Below, in pieces: positions 17,592-20,631 of a stretch of DNA of 20,631 nt. The translations under genes and the position numbers were made by a program. Under the pieces are notes generated by a model. The model saw only the letters and a program-made list of their open reading frames with translations, was not told the origin of the DNA and searched no databases. Numbering within the stretch: the stretch's first letter is position 1; every line of letters starts with the position of its first letter. Where the stretch lies: the NCBI GenBank assembly GCA_041690035.1, contig JBDNFC010000070.1, forward strand, positions 1-20,631. Direction: 5' to 3'. This stretch comes from CALSPH01 sp041690035 (GTDB lineage: Bacteria > Bacteroidota > Bacteroidia > NS11-12g > UBA955).

Positions 17592-18244
17592 TTTTCTTCC
17601 AATGCTTTTAAAATTAATTGACTGCGGCTATTTACATGCAATTTTTCATAAATATTAGAAACATGTTTTCGCACAGTTAAAGGTGAAATAAATAAATTTT
17701 CGCCAATTTTGGGATAGCTTGCTCCTGATGTTAGCAGTTTTAGTATTTCTAATTCTCTTTCTGTTATTAAAGATTGTTTTAGATTAGAATTTGGCATTGA
17801 AAAAGTACTGGTTTTTAATAATTCCAGAGCTTTTCTTGCAATTGTTGGGCTCATCGGCATCCCATTAAATTGATGTGCATTAACTATTGCTTCTTCTATA
17901 TTTAATCCGCTATCTTCTTTTAATAAATATCCATTTGCACCAATACAAATGGCTTCAAAAATCTTATCTATGTCTTCAAATATGGTTAAAATAATGTATT
18001 TAATATTTGGATATACTAGTTTGCATTTTGCAATGGTATCAATTCCATTCATTTTTGGCATATCTAGGTCTAAAACTACTACATCCACTATTTCGTTGTT
18101 TTGAGGATTAGATAAAAAATCATAAAAATCGAGGCCGTTATTAAAATCGCTTACGATATTTATACTTTTGCTTTTAGAAAGCTTATCCCTAATCGCTTTG
18201 CGGTTAATGAATTTATCATCTACTATGGCAATATTTATCGTCAC
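17582..18244 (-). CDS. LuxR/NarL-family response regulator
   Basis: This 220-residue protein has an N-terminal receiver domain (~3-120) with acidic residues D9/D10, phosphoacceptor D59 in VLDLDMPKMNG, T87 and K109 (GYLLKE), so it should be phosphorylatable. A linker leads to a C-terminal HTH (~155-216) with the LuxR signature LTxRELEIL (here ITERELEILKLLTSGAS), IGENLFISPLTVRKHVSNIY and KLHVNSRSQL. It should be a transcription factor activated by the downstream kinase. The start is GTG at 18244, which puts INIAIVDD at the expected position. It overlaps the kinase gene by 10 bases. Its likely DNA site is the palindrome present at 15694-15711 and 18365-18382 (inference). Confidence 0.9.
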   Translation of the reverse strand: MTINIAIVDDKFINRKAIRDKLSKSKSINIVSDFNNGLDFYDFLSNPQNNEIVDVVVLDLDMPKMNGIDTIAKCKLVYPNIKYIILTIFEDIDKIFEAICIGANGYLLKEDSGLNIEEAIVNAHQFNGMPMSPTIARKALELLKTSTFSMPNSNLKQSLITERELEILKLLTSGASYPKIGENLFISPLTVRKHVSNIYEKLHVNSRSQLILKALEEKWI

Positions 18245-18267
18245 AAACTTAAAATTATATTATTATA

Positions 18268-18275
18268 CAAATGTA
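18268..18275 (-). promoter_or_regulatory. -7 box of the response regulator-kinase operon
   Basis: The minus strand reads TACATTTG, identical to the PKD gene's -7 box and a full TAnnTTTG match, 23 bases before the GTG at 18244. A TTTG at 18290-18293 is only 14 bp upstream, too close for a standard -33 box. Confidence 0.5.
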
Positions 18276-18364
18276 CCAATGAAAGTATTCAAATTATTTG
18301 ATTATTAATTATTTTTTTATAAAAACAGATTATGCAAATTAAATACTGTTTATTCCTTATAACC

Positions 18365-18382
18365 ATACTCTTACTAGAGTAT
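18365..18382. promoter_or_regulatory. Palindromic operator, copy 2 (ATACTCT-N4-AGAGTAT)
   Basis: The same perfect 7-bp inverted repeat as at 15694-15711, with a different spacer (TACT) and the same ATTTT flank on the plus strand. It lies about 100 bp upstream of the regulator's -7 box. Autoregulation by the LuxR-type protein is the simplest reading. Confidence 0.55.
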
Positions 18383-18836
18383 ATTTTTTAAATAGAAAAA
18401 AACCACTTCACAAACTCAAAAAAATCTATAAAAATTCCTCTGTCTTTTTTCGCCAAATGGGAATCTGCAATCCATCTACCATTTTAATACAATTAATTGA
18501 AAACCAACTCAAAAATATTTAACCCATGAAAAGCATAACCCTTTTTAATACCGCCCCCTTCATCAATGCCCAAAAAGCATTTTTTAAAGCATTGAAAGTG
18601 CAAGGGATGATTTTTTTTGAACTTATTTTAATATATACCAGCCAAAATAATAGTGTAGCTTGCAGATAACTTGGTAATATGTGCATTTGGTAAAACTAAA
18701 ATTAGAGAAATTTTAAAATTGTAACCCAAGTATTGGCAGTTTTTTTAATAGTTAAAGACTTGGCATACAGCCTAGCATAAATTATTGCTTTATGGTTTGC
18801 CCTTTAATTACAGCATTATTAACAAGAGAAATCGTT
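18383..18836. other. Intergenic stretch with one unsupported short ORF
   Basis: Between operator copy 2 and the hsdM promoter I see no recognisable gene. An ATG at 18526 opens 47 codons to TAA (18669), starting MKSITLFNTAPFINAQKAFF, with no recognisable family and no clear promoter. The stretch at about 18722-18752 has a short CCAA/TTGG hairpin and a T-run, too weak to call a terminator. Confidence 0.4.
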
Positions 18837-18844
18837 TATATTTG
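18837..18844 (+). promoter_or_regulatory. -7 box of the hsdM remnant operon
   Basis: TATATTTG is a full match to TAnnTTTG. It lies 29 bases before the ATG at 18874 and 50 bases before the alternative ATG at 18895. No TTG is found 17-21 bp upstream. Confidence 0.45.
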
Positions 18845-18873
18845 CACATTAAAATTAAAAATTATGCGCTGTA

Positions 18874-19434
18874 ATGCCTACAAATATACGGACAATGAGT
18901 GATAACTTAGAATTATATAAAAACCTTTGGCAAGCAGCCGACAAACTTCGCAACAATAGGTATAGGGCTAAATACAAACACGTTGTTTTAGGTTTTATTT
19001 TTTTAAAATATAATTCAAATGCTTTTAATAATCTCTACCAACAATTAGAAGTTGAAACAGGTGCAGACCCAAAAGACATTGCCAAAAATGCGAACACTTA
19101 CCATAATTGGAAAAAATTGTCTGAACAACTGATTAAAGATGATTTGACTGATTACGCGCATTTGAAAAATCAAACCAATCAAAAAAAATATAGTGCAGAC
19201 TATGCTGACGTTGCAGGCTTTTGTAAATCTGCCAACATACAATATGTAAGCAAAAACAATTTTATACTTACACCAGGCAGACATATTGACTTTGCAACAT
19301 TAGCCACGGATGGAATTGCATTTAATAATAAATTACAAAGGCTGACATCAACACTTTCAGGACAAATTCAAAAGACAAATGAGTTGGATGAAGCCATCAA
19401 ATTAAATATAACATCCATTGGTTATGAATTATAG
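18874..19434 (+). pseudogene. hsdM: Type I restriction methyltransferase (HsdM) with the catalytic core deleted
   Basis: The 186-residue product joins the two ends of HsdM, a protein normally near 500 residues. Residues 8-65 match the HsdM N-terminal helical domain (NLWQAADKLR, YKHVVLGFIFLKY). Residues ~69-186 match its C-terminus (IAKNANTYHNWK, YADVAGFCKSANI, ILTPGRHIDF and a terminal IGYEL). The S-adenosylmethionine-binding and NPPY catalytic motifs are absent, so it cannot methylate DNA. The junction is near 19066-19090, at ADPKD/IAKNAN. The frame is kept through the junction, so a stable fragment could be made. The true start may be ATG 18895 (MSDNLEL), which fits the family better than ATG 18874. 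It overlaps the Fic gene by 11 bases. Confidence 0.85.
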
Positions 19435-20305
19435 TGAAAAAATATCTATACGCTTTTTTGACGACAAAGAAGTGCGCGCCTTGTGGGATGAAAAAAACGC
19501 CAAATGGTGGTTTTCAGTATTGGATATAGTGGCGGTGCTCAACAAGCAAGACGATTATACCAAAAACCGCAACTATTGGAAATACCTAAAAGCCAAATTA
19601 AAGAAAGAGCAAAGCGAAGTGGTTAGTGCCACTACCCAGTTAAAATTCCTTGCACCCGATGGCAAAAAGCGTTTAGCCGATATGCTGGATTATAATGGCA
19701 TTATTGCCTTGGGCAAACAATTTCCGAGTAAAAAAGCAAACCGATTTATAGAATGGTTTACGTATAGCGATGAAACCATAGATGGAAAAAGCAAATTAAA
19801 AGCTTATGCCTTGTTTGAAAGCACATTTATAAACAGTATAGAAGTAGGAACTGCCAAAGGTTTGCAGCAAATACATGCTTATTTATTTGGTGGATTTTAT
19901 GATTTTGCAGGGCAGATAAGACAAAAAAATATTTCAAAAGGCGGGTTTCAATTTGCAATGGCACAATATCTTATGGCTACTTTAAAGCAAATAGAAGCAA
20001 TGCCCGAAAATACTTTTGATGCAATAGTAGATAAATATGTGGAAATGAATATTGCCCACCCTTTTATGGAAGGCAACGGCAGAAGCACCCGAATATGGTT
20101 GGATTTGATGCTTAAAAAACAACTTAAGAGATGTATGGATTGGAGCAAAATTGGCAAAGCAGAATACATGGCTGCAATGATTAAAAGCTCAACCCAAAGC
20201 AAACACCTTTATGTACTACTTAAAAACGCCCTCACAGACGATATTCACAGCCGTAAGATGTATATGAAGGGCATTGACTATTCTTATTATTATGAAGAAA
20301 ATTGA
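19424..20305 (+). CDS. Bro-N / Fic domain fusion protein
   Basis: The start is set at ATG 19424 (MNYSEKIS), 11 bases inside the hsdM remnant, giving 293 residues. Residues ~5-115 resemble the Bro-N domain of phage antirepressors (FFDDKEVRALWDE, WWFSVLDIVAVLN, LAPDGKKRLADML, PSKKANRFIEWF), a probable DNA-binding part. Residues ~125-290 are a Fic domain with the complete motif HPFMEGNGRSTR (212-223), the upstream flap GQIRQKNISKGGFQFA and a family-typical ending DYSYYYEEN. Fic enzymes usually transfer AMP from ATP to a protein hydroxyl, and the catalytic His is present. I did not find a clear inhibitory S/TxxxE motif. Fic genes of this kind are often placed inside type I restriction loci, as here. 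The gene is intact with stop TGA, and the target is unknown. Confidence 0.85.
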   Translation: MNYSEKISIRFFDDKEVRALWDEKNAKWWFSVLDIVAVLNKQDDYTKNRNYWKYLKAKLKKEQSEVVSATTQLKFLAPDGKKRLADMLDYNGIIALGKQFPSKKANRFIEWFTYSDETIDGKSKLKAYALFESTFINSIEVGTAKGLQQIHAYLFGGFYDFAGQIRQKNISKGGFQFAMAQYLMATLKQIEAMPENTFDAIVDKYVEMNIAHPFMEGNGRSTRIWLDLMLKKQLKRCMDWSKIGKAEYMAAMIKSSTQSKHLYVLLKNALTDDIHSRKMYMKGIDYSYYYEEN

Positions 20306-20312
20306 ATTAATT

Positions 20313-20631
20313 ATGAGCAAATGGAAAACAAATAAGTTTAAGTGAGGTTGTCTAAAAATAAAATATACCGAAACACTTTACGGTTGTATTGCACAAGCAC
20401 GCAATAATTTGAATGAAATGAAATTAGGGGATGAAGTGTTGTTCTATCATAGTCAGGAAGGTAATTGCATTATGGGCACAATTACAGTAATTGAAAAAGC
20501 ACATCAAGACAAAACTACAGATGATAACCGTTGGGTTTCAGTAACATTTGAACCAAATAAAACATTTGAAAATCCGATTTCACTTATTGAAATTAAAGGA
20601 ACAAAATCATTAGAGAATATTGGTTTGATTA
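20313..20631 (+). pseudogene. EVE-domain protein, interrupted by TGA and cut by the window end
   Basis: ATG 20313 (MSKWKTNKFK) meets TGA at codon 11 (20343-20345), and the same frame then stays open to the window edge. The open part has the EVE (PUA-like) hallmarks ARNNLNEMKLGDEVLFYHSQ, then IMGTITVIEKAH, RWVSVTFEP, and NPISLIEIKG with SLENIGLI. EVE domains bind modified bases in nucleic acid. The usual N-terminal MxYWLxKSEP stretch is missing or replaced, so the start region is altered beyond the single stop. With stop and start region damaged it is likely inactive. The last part may continue past the window. It follows the Fic gene by 7 bases. Confidence 0.65.

Noticed and set aside
18526..18669. 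A 47-codon ORF starting MKSITLFNTAPF as a real small gene.
   Set aside because: No promoter at a proper distance, no known family and no conservation evidence; left as an unsupported ORF in the intergenic entry.

Overview
The window is AT-rich DNA that reads as a Bacteroidota chromosome, probably a Chitinophagales/Sphingobacteriales-like lineage. The reasons are several secreted proteins with type IX secretion (T9SS) type A sorting domains, Bacteroidota-type promoters (TAnnTTTG at -7), lipoproteins without a Shine-Dalgarno signal, and the paired TPR histidine kinase plus LuxR-type regulator. I saw no tRNA, rRNA, CRISPR array or intact insertion sequence.

Layout. 1-243 (-): start of a secreted NxGQW-type protein. 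527-6151 (+): a giant PKD/Ig-like T9SS adhesin-like protein, closed by a strong terminator. 6314-6748 (+): a small membrane-anchored unknown. 6745-8511 (-): a TPR lipoprotein/class III adenylate cyclase gene cut by one in-frame TAA. 8582-8758: a folded inverted-repeat element in an intergenic gap. 8810-11213 (-): a tight four-gene operon (lipocalin-like lipoprotein, rhodanese-thioredoxin lipoprotein, TPR protein, glycosyltransferase). 11361-12780 (-): two T9SS cargo genes one base apart, both interrupted by premature stops. 12825-13311: a Cys-rich small ORF on the minus strand facing an orphan T9SS C-terminal tail on the plus strand. 13400-15645 (-): an outer-membrane barrel protein and a lipoprotein. 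15715-18244 (-): a LuxR-type response regulator and a TPR histidine kinase, the kinase broken by a frameshift. 18874-20631 (+): remnants of a type I restriction locus: an HsdM with its catalytic core deleted, a Bro-N/Fic fusion and a damaged EVE-domain gene.

Two themes stand out. First, a 14-bp palindrome (ATACTCT-N4-AGAGTAT) occurs twice, once upstream of the response-regulator gene and once just upstream of the lipoprotein/barrel operon. Its 16-bp TACTC-N6-GAGTA core has the geometry of NarL/LuxR-family sites, so I infer that the regulator controls both operons. Second, the neighbourhood is unusually rich in broken genes: five premature stops, at least one frameshift, one internal deletion and one orphan tail. 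All five premature stops are one C:G-to-T:A transition away from a Gln, Trp or Arg codon. Codon reassignment is unlikely, because the 1874-codon gene uses TGG for Trp and contains no internal TGA.
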